A DNA stretch of 11,509 bases from Chloracidobacterium sp. UBA6041 (GCA_002427845.1 DIYZ01000147.1:1-11509); one strand, 5' to 3'; counted from the first letter of the stretch, positions 1 through 7,878 are shown. The notes: a model not told the origin generated them from the letters alone. Program-made: numbers and translations.

Positions 1-30
1 TCGGCAGCGTCAGATGTGTATAAGAGACAG
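1..30 (+). other. Illumina Nextera (Tn5) adapter left in the assembly
   Basis: This is residual library adapter, not genomic DNA. Positions 12-30 are exactly the 19-bp Tn5 mosaic end (AGATGTGTATAAGAGACAG), and positions 1-11 match the read-1 Nextera tail without its first three bases. The junction with real sequence lies at 30/31. The part before 31 should be trimmed. It marks the contig end and says nothing about a native transposon. Confidence 0.97.
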
Positions 31-79
31 ACTCATCACTCATCACTCATCACTCATTACTCATCACTCATTACTCATC
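31..79. repeat. Heptanucleotide tandem repeat, 7 units of ACTCAT[C/T]
   Basis: Seven contiguous 7-bp units run from 31 to 79: ACTCATC three times, then ACTCATT, ACTCATC, ACTCATT, ACTCATC. The array ends one base before the stop codon complement (81-83) of the leftward methyltransferase gene, so on the transcribed strand it lies immediately downstream of the stop. It resembles the short tandemly repeated repetitive (heptamer) elements known from cyanobacteria and other bacteria. Because it directly follows adapter sequence, its true copy number is unknown and may be larger. Confidence 0.9.
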
Positions 80-80
80 A

Positions 81-866
81 CTATTGCTGGCGCTTCTGAG
101 CGATAGCTATAACATTCTTGCCAATGGGTGGCGAGATGAGCGCTTCAATACGGCGCGCGGCGGGCACAATAAATCGGTCGTAGAACCTAACGCCGGCGGG
201 CTCCATCGTCGCTGATTTCAGCAGGCAGTACTTCACCCACCACGGAGCAATACCGGGAAAATCGAAATACGTCGAGACGACTATGCTAAATCCGGCGCGC
301 TCCAGTTTTTTCTCTAACTCAGACTTCCTGTAACGACGCACGTGCCCCACTCGCTCGTCGAAGGCGCCATAAAGCCACGGCAGCGCGGGCACAAACAGGA
401 AAACGCGTCCCGCTGCCGATAAAGTTTCATGGATAGTGTGGAGTTCGCTGTCGTCGTCCGTGATGTGCTCCAGAACATTCACGTAAATGATGGAGTCAGG
501 AGGTTGTTTTGAGTTTATTAGTGGCGCCGCATCCCGAAAGGTTCCGTGATACGTCTCGACCCTGGTGATGGCTTGCAAGCGTCGCGCGTTTGCAACCAGT
601 TGCTCATACATTCGGTCGGACGGTTCGACGAGCGAAAGAGTCTGACACGAATGATGTTTTAGAATTAGTTCGGAGAACGAGCCCAGGCCGGCGCCAACTT
701 CGACGAGGTGCTGGCCCAAAAAAGGCTTGAAGATTCCCAGGATCCATTCGTGATAGTTCGAGGCGCCCGCCATTGCCTCCAATTCCCTACCCGGATAGGC
801 AAACCTTTCCGCGCTCAAAATTGGTTCGGCCTTGAGTTTTTCATCAGCCGAATCACTGCCGGTCAT
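81..866 (-). CDS. Class I SAM-dependent methyltransferase
   Basis: A 261-aa soluble protein with the fold signatures of a class I S-adenosylmethionine methyltransferase. Motif I is VEVGAGLG (residues 55-62), the acidic end of strand beta-2 is EPSD (81-84), and the post-I/motif IV region is YVNVLEHI (128-135), followed by the VFLFVPALPWLYG strand and a GHVRRY element. That arrangement is typical of methyltransferases found in glycosyltransferase clusters; the acceptor cannot be read from sequence. No signal peptide or membrane segment is evident, so it should act in the cytoplasm. The ATG at 866 overlaps the TGA of the upstream GT2 gene by 4 nt (863-866), indicating translational coupling. A GGGAG Shine-Dalgarno (complement of 875-879) sits 8 nt before the ATG and supports this start. 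It is the last gene of a leftward three-gene operon. It might methylate a sugar, a lipid-linked glycan or a small molecule. Confidence 0.88.
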   Translation of the reverse strand: MTGSDSADEKLKAEPILSAERFAYPGRELEAMAGASNYHEWILGIFKPFLGQHLVEVGAGLGSFSELILKHHSCQTLSLVEPSDRMYEQLVANARRLQAITRVETYHGTFRDAAPLINSKQPPDSIIYVNVLEHITDDDSELHTIHETLSAAGRVFLFVPALPWLYGAFDERVGHVRRYRKSELEKKLERAGFSIVVSTYFDFPGIAPWWVKYCLLKSATMEPAGVRFYDRFIVPAARRIEALISPPIGKNVIAIAQKRQQ

Positions 867-1699
867 TGCCCCAGCTCCCGGCCTTCGAGAGTTTCTCTCG
901 GCAAGCGGTTGGGCCTGTAACGCAGTTTGGGTATTTGACGAAACGAGGCATTGAGGGTGCAGAATAGATTAAACCGAAGAACGAGCCAGAGCGCTATCAG
1001 ACCGTCTCGGAGAACGATCTTCTTGCCCTCGTCGTAAGTGCGGCCGTAGTAGCTGATCGGTACTTCGTAAATCGCGACGTTCAACTTCGCTACTTTGGCC
1101 GTCACTTCAACTTCAAATCCGAAGCCACTCGAAGCGATCACCATGTTGCGAATTATGTCGCCCCTAAATGCCTTGTAACCTGTCTCGATGTCGGTCATGT
1201 TCAAGTTGGTTAAGGCGTTGGAGAGAAACGTCAAGAACTTATTGGCGAGGAAATGATAGAAGTAAAGAACGCGCGCTGCGCGTCTCACCAGAAAGCGGGA
1301 GCCGAAGACAACGTCGGCGTGGCCCTCGATGATCGGACGAATGACCCCGTAGATGTCCGCCGGATCGTATTCGAGATCGGCGTCCTGCACGATCACTATT
1401 TCGCCTGCCGTTAGTGCAAACCCCGTTCTAAGTGCCGCAGTCTTGCCGGCGTTTTTCTCATGGCGAATCCAGCGCACCTGGGGATGCGCATTGGTGAGCT
1501 GATGAGCCACCTGCGGCGTTGTGTCAGTTGAGCAATCGTCCACGATGATGACCTCGAGCAGACAGGGGACGCTCAATAACTTACTCACGACTTCCCCAAG
1601 TGTCGCGGCCTCGTTGTAAACGGGAATAACAACTGACAGGCAGGCAGGATACTTCTGCCCCGCCATCTGCTGATTGTTTGATTCAGTCTGACTCATCAT
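863..1699 (-). CDS. GT2 family glycosyltransferase, dolichol/polyprenyl-phosphate sugar synthase type
   Basis: A 278-aa GT-A fold enzyme of family GT2 resembling polyprenyl-phosphate mannosyl/glucosyl transferases. Visible motifs are LSVVIPVYNE (21-30), IIVDDCSTD (51-59), the NAGKTAALRTGF segment (83-94), and the metal-binding DAD within QDADLEYDP (105-113). GSRF, TDIETGYKAF (169-178) and EVPISYYGR follow. The family transfers a sugar from a nucleotide donor to polyprenyl phosphate on the cytoplasmic membrane face. There are no clear C-terminal membrane helices, only a short hydrophobic stretch (GLIALWLVLRFNLF) that may be a surface-binding helix. The start abuts the stop of the GT-C-like gene (0 nt gap) and its end overlaps the methyltransferase start by 4 nt. 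The first 17 residues are polar and outside the family core. No convincing Shine-Dalgarno precedes the ATG, so a downstream start at Met12 is possible. Sugar specificity is unknown. Confidence 0.9.
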   Translation of the reverse strand: MMSQTESNNQQMAGQKYPACLSVVIPVYNEAATLGEVVSKLLSVPCLLEVIIVDDCSTDTTPQVAHQLTNAHPQVRWIRHEKNAGKTAALRTGFALTAGEIVIVQDADLEYDPADIYGVIRPIIEGHADVVFGSRFLVRRAARVLYFYHFLANKFLTFLSNALTNLNMTDIETGYKAFRGDIIRNMVIASSGFGFEVEVTAKVAKLNVAIYEVPISYYGRTYDEGKKIVLRDGLIALWLVLRFNLFCTLNASFRQIPKLRYRPNRLPRETLEGRELGQ

Positions 1700-4342
1700 C
1701 TACTGCTTATCACTCGCCGCACTTTTTTGCAGGCCCAGATACTCGCCGGATGCCATGAAGGCGCGCACCAGTCTCGCATTATCGCCTGACGTTTCCAGCT
1801 CTCTCATCCAATAATTGAGGCCGTCCAGGTTGTTGTCCGGCGGATCGGCGGGGTTGCGATGAAGATAGCCAAAGTAGTGGAGCAAAACGAGCGACCGCAC
1901 TGCTTCCTTTTCAACAAAGGCGCGGCTGTTCACGATCTCCAGCAGTACCTCGGCACGCGTCATCTGCCCACTGTTTAGCTTATCCACAAGCCCTGCGCGC
2001 TCCGCAGGCTCGAGTGTTATTCCGGCGTTAGTGAGCAACGCATCGACGTAACGATCGCTGCTCAGGGTTTCATAAAGCGCTCGAAACTTTGCCCGCTCAA
2101 CCCAGTCGCCGGCAAATCGACGCAGGTTCGCTTCCAACATTAGCTGCTCATCGCCTAAACCGATCATTACGTTCTGTCCAACTAATTGTACGTCAGGCAG
2201 GAATCCGGCATAGTGTGGCATCTGGCCATAAGAAGCAATGTAGAAACGATAGACAGCCTGACTCCAGGGCCGGAACTGCCCGAGAAGGTTCACCGGATCT
2301 TTCTTCATCAGCTGGCTCCACTCTTTCGCTTCGAATGCGAACGGCATAGGGGCTTCTGATTTCGCTTCCGGCTCAGTCTTCACGACCGCGTACAGGTCGT
2401 CGCGCCCATCGAAGCGATTAATAAAGCGCATCCGCCCCAACTTCACGGCGCGCGCGAGAAAAGTCTCGTAATCCACGCGACGTTCCGGCGCGATGAGGTT
2501 GTTTTCGACAACCACATAAGACGCGGGAATTTTTTCCAGCAAGTCCATAAACTCCTCGGCAATTGGGCCGCCGCGCGTGGCCAACTCGATCTGATCTTCG
2601 TAAGGCGGGTTGAAGCCCGATGTGCCGACGATTAGTGGTCGCCCATGGTCGGCGGCGCGAAGCATATGGCGATGATTAAAGTCGCCGCCCGCCGGAAGCA
2701 CAACTACTCCGCCGCGCATTGGTGTCTCTTTCAGGCGCAATGTAACTGCATCCGGAAACACGTCGCCGCGCGTCAGGCGCAAAGGCGCCGCGTTCAACTC
2801 CAACAGCAACAACACACCGGCGACGGCAAACACCGCGGCGCGAGGCACGCGCGGGCGTCGCCCTGCTACTACCTGGGCCAGTCGCTCGATGCCGAGGCCA
2901 GCAAGAAGCGCAAGTCCCAGATAAGCGAACATTGCCCCGCGCGTTGGCACGCGCATGCTGCGGAACATCGGCAGCAGGTCGTAGCAAATGCGATAGAAGA
3001 AAAAGTTCCAACCAAGCGAGTAACAAAAGCCGACTGTTGTCAGGATTACGCCCAGCCAAAAGGCGTCGCCGCGCTGCTCCGAGCATAGTGTTTGAATCAA
3101 ATTTGCATGCGTCCCACGTAAGAAGTACGGATAGGAGAGGCAAAGGCGCGTGATGATCGCGACCGCCAGCGCCGCCAGCGCCCGTTCTGAAGTGACTTGC
3201 CGGAAAATTCCGCCGAAGGCTTCGCTTCTATCAAAGCCCACCGCAAGTATCGAGATCGTAAGCGCCACCCAGATGAAGATGTCAAGACGCATGGACCAGC
3301 GCTCCTGCGCCGGGTTTGTCTCGATGCGATCCACGCGCGACGGTCTTTCCGCGGGCGCCGAGAACGCCACCGCCACGGTTGAGAAAAGAATGGGAAGCAG
3401 GCCCGGAAACAGTTTGAATTTGGCGCCGTCTGGAATGTTTACGCCCATTCCATTCCAGAGTTTGTTGCGGTTCTCCACCGACAGCCAGTGGATGGGCCAC
3501 GCCGAGTTGGCCTTCACCTCTTCGATTGAGCGCTTGAAGCCATAGAGTTTCGAGACAAGGTAATAAGGCAGCATGAAAGGCAGCAGCGCGACCGAGGCCA
3601 GACCGAGCGCCGCCGCACCGCGTCGCCAGAAATCGCGCTCGCGCCAGAGCCCATATCGCGTCAGCAATACGGCCGCTGAGAATACAAATGGCACCAGCGA
3701 AAGTGTGAACCACGAAATAGTAGTAAGGCCGGTCATGAAAAACGCGCAGCCGAGCCACGCCGCCCTCCTGCCGCTGCGCTTTCGTACGAACAGGACCAAC
3801 GCCTCGAAGAGCAGCGGTATCCATGGAGAAAACAGGTAAGGCAGGTGTGACAGCAAATGAAATCGAAAGGGCACGAAGGCGAAAATAATTCCGGCCACCC
3901 AGGCGATGGCCTCTGAGCCCGTTAACGTGCGGGCCAGCCGGAAAGCACCGTAACCACAACTAATGAACCCAACGAACATCGCCACGGCGTGGACGGTCAG
4001 CGGATGAAATCCGAGAGCAAACAACGGGAAGAACGGGAGCGCAATGCCGTAGCAATGCTCGCTGAAAGCCAGAGTGTAGCGGTAAGGATAAAAGATATTC
4101 GCGTCGAAGAGGTGCAACGGGTTAGTGAACGTTTGATGATAATCCCACCAGAGTATCCACGAGACGAGATAAGGATCACCGGAGTCAGCGACGGCGTCGC
4201 GCAGATAGTTAATGTAAGGCCAGGAAAGTAGTGCCGTAAACGCGCAAAAAGCCAGGACTATGAAAAGCTCATGCAGCAGCGCGCCGATCTTTCCGGCAGG
4301 CTTGTGAAGACCGAGGATGGCTCCAACGTCAATGAGTTTCAT
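1700..4342 (-). CDS. Polytopic GT-C-like membrane protein with C-terminal DUF4214 region
   Basis: An 880-aa protein in three parts. Residues about 22-520 contain many hydrophobic helices. The first extracytoplasmic loop carries DSGDPYLVSWILWW (53-66), an acidic first-loop motif as expected of GT-C glycosyltransferases that use lipid-linked sugars at the periplasmic face. A conserved-looking FRSMRVPTRG segment (460-469) precedes the last helices. Residues about 525-660 form a soluble alpha/beta-like periplasmic part. Residues 690-876 match the DUF4214 type: VYRFYIASYG near 697, SRAFVEKEA, then YFGYLHRNP (823-831), NLDGLNYWM and ARLVRAFMASGEYLGL. DUF4214 is mostly known at the ends of surface or secreted repeat proteins, so its fusion to a membrane enzyme is unusual. 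It is the first gene of the leftward operon and abuts the GT2 gene. No Shine-Dalgarno is clear before the ATG at 4342. Catalytic activity is inferred, not shown. Confidence 0.82.
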   Translation of the reverse strand: MKLIDVGAILGLHKPAGKIGALLHELFIVLAFCAFTALLSWPYINYLRDAVADSGDPYLVSWILWWDYHQTFTNPLHLFDANIFYPYRYTLAFSEHCYGIALPFFPLFALGFHPLTVHAVAMFVGFISCGYGAFRLARTLTGSEAIAWVAGIIFAFVPFRFHLLSHLPYLFSPWIPLLFEALVLFVRKRSGRRAAWLGCAFFMTGLTTISWFTLSLVPFVFSAAVLLTRYGLWRERDFWRRGAAALGLASVALLPFMLPYYLVSKLYGFKRSIEEVKANSAWPIHWLSVENRNKLWNGMGVNIPDGAKFKLFPGLLPILFSTVAVAFSAPAERPSRVDRIETNPAQERWSMRLDIFIWVALTISILAVGFDRSEAFGGIFRQVTSERALAALAVAIITRLCLSYPYFLRGTHANLIQTLCSEQRGDAFWLGVILTTVGFCYSLGWNFFFYRICYDLLPMFRSMRVPTRGAMFAYLGLALLAGLGIERLAQVVAGRRPRVPRAAVFAVAGVLLLLELNAAPLRLTRGDVFPDAVTLRLKETPMRGGVVVLPAGGDFNHRHMLRAADHGRPLIVGTSGFNPPYEDQIELATRGGPIAEEFMDLLEKIPASYVVVENNLIAPERRVDYETFLARAVKLGRMRFINRFDGRDDLYAVVKTEPEAKSEAPMPFAFEAKEWSQLMKKDPVNLLGQFRPWSQAVYRFYIASYGQMPHYAGFLPDVQLVGQNVMIGLGDEQLMLEANLRRFAGDWVERAKFRALYETLSSDRYVDALLTNAGITLEPAERAGLVDKLNSGQMTRAEVLLEIVNSRAFVEKEAVRSLVLLHYFGYLHRNPADPPDNNLDGLNYWMRELETSGDNARLVRAFMASGEYLGLQKSAASDKQ

Positions 4343-4638
4343 TCAAACTTGACGAACTAACTGCGTCTCCGGGCTCGTCTTGGGCGCCGCGATTCAGCGC
4401 CTGGTTGTTGCGGGCGGCGCGGACTTTATCATATCTTGTTCCACCGGCGCGCCCTTCATTTCATTCGGCCCAGGCTTCGGAATTTGGTTTTCGAAGAAAG
4501 AACAGCATCAGGAGTGTCAGCGGATAGTCCGTAGCGTAGCCAGATTCAGACGTGCGGATTTCTTCCGTAAGTTGCGCGGCATCGTCAACGGGATTTCGCA
4601 GCCTGTCAAGTATCGCACTTCTGTAGAGCTGGAGACTC
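4343..4638. other. Divergent intergenic region between two glycosyltransferase operons
   Basis: This 296-bp stretch separates the leftward and rightward glycosylation blocks and should hold both promoters. No gene was recognised in it; the open frames crossing it have no family motifs and overlap the neighbours. The most AT-rich stretch is around 4422-4442, and it contains the only sigma70-like element noted. A GGAG at 4631-4634 serves as the ribosome binding site of the rightward gene. No riboswitch-like or strong hairpin structure was found by eye. Confidence 0.6.
4405..4432 (+). promoter_or_regulatory. Possible sigma70-type promoter for the rightward operon
   Basis: TTGTTG (4405-4410) and TATCAT (4427-4432) are separated by 16 bp. 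The -10 matches the TATAAT consensus in five of six positions, but the -35 matches weakly. It would leave a 5' leader of roughly 200 nt before the GT2 start at 4639. On the opposite strand the same AT-rich patch reads TATGAT, so it could serve either direction. This is motif matching by eye only. Confidence 0.2.
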
Positions 4639-5577
4639 ATGTACAAAAATCGGCGCATTGGAGTAGTCGTTCCGGCTTACAACGAGGCCAGCCAGATTGT
4701 TAGGGTGATACGCACGATGCCCGACTATGTGGATCATCTGATCGTGGTCGACGATTGCAGCAGCGATGGCACATTTGCAGCGATTAGCGACTGCATTGAG
4801 GATCGCCGACTTGCACTGTTGCAGACACGTGCGAATTTGGGCGTTGGCGGGGCGACCATTGAGGGTTACCTCAAGGCCATGGAACTTGATTGCGACGTGG
4901 TCGCAAAGATGGACGGCGATGGCCAGATGTCTCCGGAGCACTTACAGTTTTTGCTCAACGCAATCATCGAACAGGATTACGACTACGCAAAAGGCAATCG
5001 CTTTCTCGCTGGAGAATCGCTCGCGCTAATGCCCCGCCACCGGCTCGTGGGCAATATCATGCTGACGTTCGTCAACAAACTTGCCTCCGGATATTGGAAC
5101 ATCTTTGATCCGCAGAATGGATACACGGCAATCAAACGCGAAGCACTACGCCGTCTCGATTTCAACACCATTCACAAAGGTTACTTCTTCGAGAACGACA
5201 TGCTCATCGCGCTTAACCTTCACAATTTCCGCGTTCGTGACGTGGCAATCCCGGCGCGCTATGGCGACGAAGTGTCTGACCTTAACCCTTTCAAGATTGG
5301 GGTAACTTTTCCGCTTCTTTTCATCCCGCGATTGTGGCGGCGCATTTATCAAAAGTATGTGCTGCGAGATTTCTCCCCGATCGCACTTTTCCTTTTTCTT
5401 GGGCTGTTCCTTTTTGGCTGGGGTGTATTCTTCGGCGCCTACCACTGGATAAAAAGTCTCGCAGAGGGACACGTTACGCCTACTGGCACGATCATGCTGT
5501 CTGTGTTGCCGCTAATCCTCGGCTTCCAACTTGTCCTACAAGCCATCGTGTTGGACATTCAGGAGACGCCCAGGTGA
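4639..5577 (+). CDS. GT2 polyprenyl-phosphate glycosyltransferase with two C-terminal membrane helices
   Basis: A 312-aa membrane-anchored GT2 enzyme. The N-terminal GT-A domain shows IGVVVPAYNE (7-16), LIVVDDCSSDG (34-44), NLGVGGATIEGY (67-78) and the metal-binding DGD in MDGDGQ (91-96). GNRF and the FDPQNGYTAI segment (156-165) follow. Two hydrophobic helices lie at about 247-268 and 283-307. This architecture resembles GtrB-type bactoprenol glucosyltransferases and ArnC-like enzymes, which make sugar-P-polyprenol at the cytoplasmic membrane for a periplasmic GT-C transferase. The next gene is such a GT-C-like protein and its start overlaps this stop, supporting a working pair. GGAG at 4631-4634 lies 4 nt before the ATG, a rather short spacing. 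The sugar is unknown. It is not a close copy of the leftward GT2 at 863-1699, which lacks the two helices. Confidence 0.92.
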   Translation: MYKNRRIGVVVPAYNEASQIVRVIRTMPDYVDHLIVVDDCSSDGTFAAISDCIEDRRLALLQTRANLGVGGATIEGYLKAMELDCDVVAKMDGDGQMSPEHLQFLLNAIIEQDYDYAKGNRFLAGESLALMPRHRLVGNIMLTFVNKLASGYWNIFDPQNGYTAIKREALRRLDFNTIHKGYFFENDMLIALNLHNFRVRDVAIPARYGDEVSDLNPFKIGVTFPLLFIPRLWRRIYQKYVLRDFSPIALFLFLGLFLFGWGVFFGAYHWIKSLAEGHVTPTGTIMLSVLPLILGFQLVLQAIVLDIQETPR

Positions 5578-7814
5578 ATGTCTTTGGCGGAATGCTGCGG
5601 AAGTTCGAATTCGGCGACCTGTTGCTTTCGCTCTACATCTTAGTCTTCCTGCGCCAATACTCCTGGACAGTAGGCAACCAAAGAATCGCATGGGCCGCAA
5701 CGGTCGCGGCGACCGTGGTTTTGTGTTTGTGGTATGTGCGCGCAAAAGACGTCCCGGAAGAACGGACGCCACGTCTGTTCTGGCCGCTGGTTGCCCTACC
5801 TCTCTTTCTGGTTTACGCGTTGCGGCTCGCCTTTCCGGATCTTTCGTTTGACGTTCTCAACCATCGGATCATTCAATCGGAGCGCGCCTTGCGCGGGCCT
5901 CTTCTTCTCCCGGGAGATTTTTTTCCGACGATATTTCCTTTCAACCCATCCTCTGACATGTTGACCGGGATCAGCCGCCACCTGCTGGGCTATCGATTGG
6001 GAACGATCATCAACTACCTGGCGCTGCTTTGGTCCGGGATGATCCTTAATAAGCTGCTTGCCCCATTCGTCAAGCGTGCTGGATGGCGTTGTCTCGGTAT
6101 CCTGCTTGTATTGTTTACCGAACACATTCTTTTTGAGATCAACACTTATATGGTTGATCTACTCTCGCTGCCGCTCATGCTCGAAGCCACGCGGCTGGGA
6201 CTCAACTACGAGGACTCGGCAAACAAAAGACGTGATCTGATTTGCGGGGCATTGCTGGTGGGATCATGCGTGGCTCTAAAGTTAACAAATGTAGCTATCG
6301 CCCTGCCCGTCGTCTTACTTTTTGCCTTCAAGTTCTTCAGATGGAAGGAGCGAGGTTCGCGAGTTGCTCAGCTTGCATTAATCGCCTCAGCCGCAGGAGC
6401 TTTTTTGTTACCCCTCTTGCCACACGCCGTTTATATCTACCGGCAGACAGGCAGCCCTGTATTTCCGCTTTATAACAAAATTTTTCGCTCGCCTTATTGG
6501 CCGGACATCAACGTTTACGACGGCCGGTGGGGCCCGCACAGTTTGTGGGAAACGCTGCTCTGGCCATTGTTAACGATTCGCGAAGCCGCGCGCCTCTCCG
6601 AACTTAACCTCTATTCAGGACGAATCTGCTTCGGTTTCGTCGCCGCTATGCTGTGTCTTCTCTTGCCGGGCGTCGACCGGCGCTTTCGTTTCCTGGCTTC
6701 AATCATGGTGCTCGGCTCGCTGTTGTGGAGCGCCACGAGTGGCTACATACGCTACGCCCTTTACCTGGAGATCGCAGGTGGCGTGCTTATCATCTACCTG
6801 TCGCTATTCGTCCGTGAACTAGTTAGAAGCTCGCGGTTCGTGCGCGGATTAATTGCGAGCTTGCCTATCTTATTGCTGGTTGCGCAGTGCGCATTTTCGT
6901 ATACCTACGTCCGGCAAACAGAATGGGGCGGGCGTCCTACTTACTTTGACCAGCCGGACGCTTACCGTGCGGAGCTGCGGAAATACCTCATGCATGATCA
7001 CACGCTGCAAAAATTTCTTTTACCGGAAGAGCGGATTTCCGTCGCGCAGGTTGAAGCCTGGATAGTTAGTAACATCAAGACGAATGGTGTGGAAGTGCTG
7101 CTGCGTGGGGACGTACCGATGATTGCCGTGAACAACTCGGAGTACTTCGATATGCCAAAGTCGAGACAAAAGTTCGCAACGGCGCTCAGACAAATTCAAG
7201 GGAAGCGGATTTACTCGCTAAGTATGACCGAAGATCTTGATTCTTCGCTGGCCTTTCTCAGGCAACGCGGACTCGAGATCCGCAAAATCTCGCCAGTCGT
7301 TGTTCGGTTCTTCTCCGACCACACTGGGCTTCACATGTCGCTGATTGAGATCGTCATATCGGACCGGACCGGACCGGAGCGGAAGCCGGAGGATTATCCG
7401 CAAGTTACTCAGGCTACCAGTCCTTTGCCTGACAATGCTTTTAACGCGGGGATCTCCGCGCCAACAGCGCCGGCAAGCTTGCATGCCGGAGAGAAAGCTG
7501 CGATCAGCGTCGTCATTCAAAACAAGAGCAATACGGTCTGGCCTGCGCGGGGACAAAAGGATGGGAAGTATTTTGTCACGATTGCCGATTCATGGCTTGA
7601 CGGCAGAACTGAGAAGCTCATAACAAACATGGACGCACGGAGCAACCTTCTGGTCGACCTATCGCCTGGCAATTCGCAAACCATACCGCTGAACATCACA
7701 GCGCCCCTAACGCCGGGCGAGTATGTGCTCGAGATTGACGTAGTACAGGAAGGCGTTACCTGGTTCAAAGATAAAGGCTCAGAGACACTCAAATTAAGGC
7801 TCAAAGTTGAGTAA
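5574..7814 (+). CDS. Polytopic GT-C-like membrane glycosyltransferase with C-terminal beta-sandwich domain
   Basis: A 746-aa protein when started at GTG 5574. That start overlaps the TGA of the GT2 gene by 4 nt (5574-5577) and has GGAG at 5562-5565, 8 nt upstream. The open frame reaches back to 5334, but that part lies inside the GT2 gene. An ATG at 5592 is an alternative start. Residues about 15-520 alternate hydrophobic helices and loops. The first large loop has PDLSFDVLNHR (88-98), the acidic, histidine-containing loop expected of GT-C enzymes acting on lipid-linked sugars outside the membrane. A soluble region follows, then from residue 618 (LPDNAFNAG) a roughly 125-residue all-beta domain with NTVWPARG (Trp656), LSPG, TPGEYVLEIDVVQ and VTWFKDKGS (Trp730). 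The same domain recurs in the next two proteins. The pairing with a GT2 suggests transfer of the sugar made by that enzyme. Acceptor and sugar are unknown. Confidence 0.83.
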   Translation: MNVFGGMLRKFEFGDLLLSLYILVFLRQYSWTVGNQRIAWAATVAATVVLCLWYVRAKDVPEERTPRLFWPLVALPLFLVYALRLAFPDLSFDVLNHRIIQSERALRGPLLLPGDFFPTIFPFNPSSDMLTGISRHLLGYRLGTIINYLALLWSGMILNKLLAPFVKRAGWRCLGILLVLFTEHILFEINTYMVDLLSLPLMLEATRLGLNYEDSANKRRDLICGALLVGSCVALKLTNVAIALPVVLLFAFKFFRWKERGSRVAQLALIASAAGAFLLPLLPHAVYIYRQTGSPVFPLYNKIFRSPYWPDINVYDGRWGPHSLWETLLWPLLTIREAARLSELNLYSGRICFGFVAAMLCLLLPGVDRRFRFLASIMVLGSLLWSATSGYIRYALYLEIAGGVLIIYLSLFVRELVRSSRFVRGLIASLPILLLVAQCAFSYTYVRQTEWGGRPTYFDQPDAYRAELRKYLMHDHTLQKFLLPEERISVAQVEAWIVSNIKTNGVEVLLRGDVPMIAVNNSEYFDMPKSRQKFATALRQIQGKRIYSLSMTEDLDSSLAFLRQRGLEIRKISPVVVRFFSDHTGLHMSLIEIVISDRTGPERKPEDYPQVTQATSPLPDNAFNAGISAPTAPASLHAGEKAAISVVIQNKSNTVWPARGQKDGKYFVTIADSWLDGRTEKLITNMDARSNLLVDLSPGNSQTIPLNITAPLTPGEYVLEIDVVQEGVTWFKDKGSETLKLRLKVE
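7361..7380 (+). repeat. Pentanucleotide tandem repeat GGACC inside the GT-C coding region
   Basis: Three perfect GGACC units (7361-7375) are followed by one GGAGC (7376-7380). They encode part of the polar linker SDRTGPERK between the membrane enzyme and its C-terminal beta-sandwich domain. Since the unit is not a multiple of three, gain or loss of one copy would shift the frame and remove the domain. The copy number is low. Confidence 0.75.
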
Positions 7815-7878
7815 CAGTAAATTGAGAAGAGACTTCAGACGCATTTTGTAGTAGTCAATATCTCGAAGGAGATCGGCG

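Noticed and set aside
12..30. A native Tn5/IS50 mosaic end
   Set aside because: It is joined to the Nextera read-1 tail at the very first base of the window and no transposase is nearby, so it is library adapter.
2645..3959. Long open frames on both strands (for example 2645-3088 plus, 2676-3143 minus, 3282-3959 minus)
   Set aside because: They are GC-driven shadows of the 880-aa membrane protein gene. Their translations are Arg/Ala/Ser-rich and show no family motif.
4427..4435. Divergent promoter pair or operator at the TATCATATC patch
   Set aside because: It has a near-consensus -10 on both strands but poor -35 matches and no clear dyad. It is kept only as a low-confidence promoter on the plus strand.
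5334..5573. Upstream extension of the second GT-C-like open frame, starting at ATG 5334
   Set aside because: It lies inside the GT2 gene in another frame and gives an arginine-rich, non-membrane stretch. GTG 5574 has a properly placed GGAG and a 4-nt overlap with the preceding stop.
863..5577. The two GT2 genes as a recent duplication
   Set aside because: They share only family motifs. One has two C-terminal membrane helices and the other none, and their metal-site contexts differ (QDADLEYDP versus MDGDGQ).
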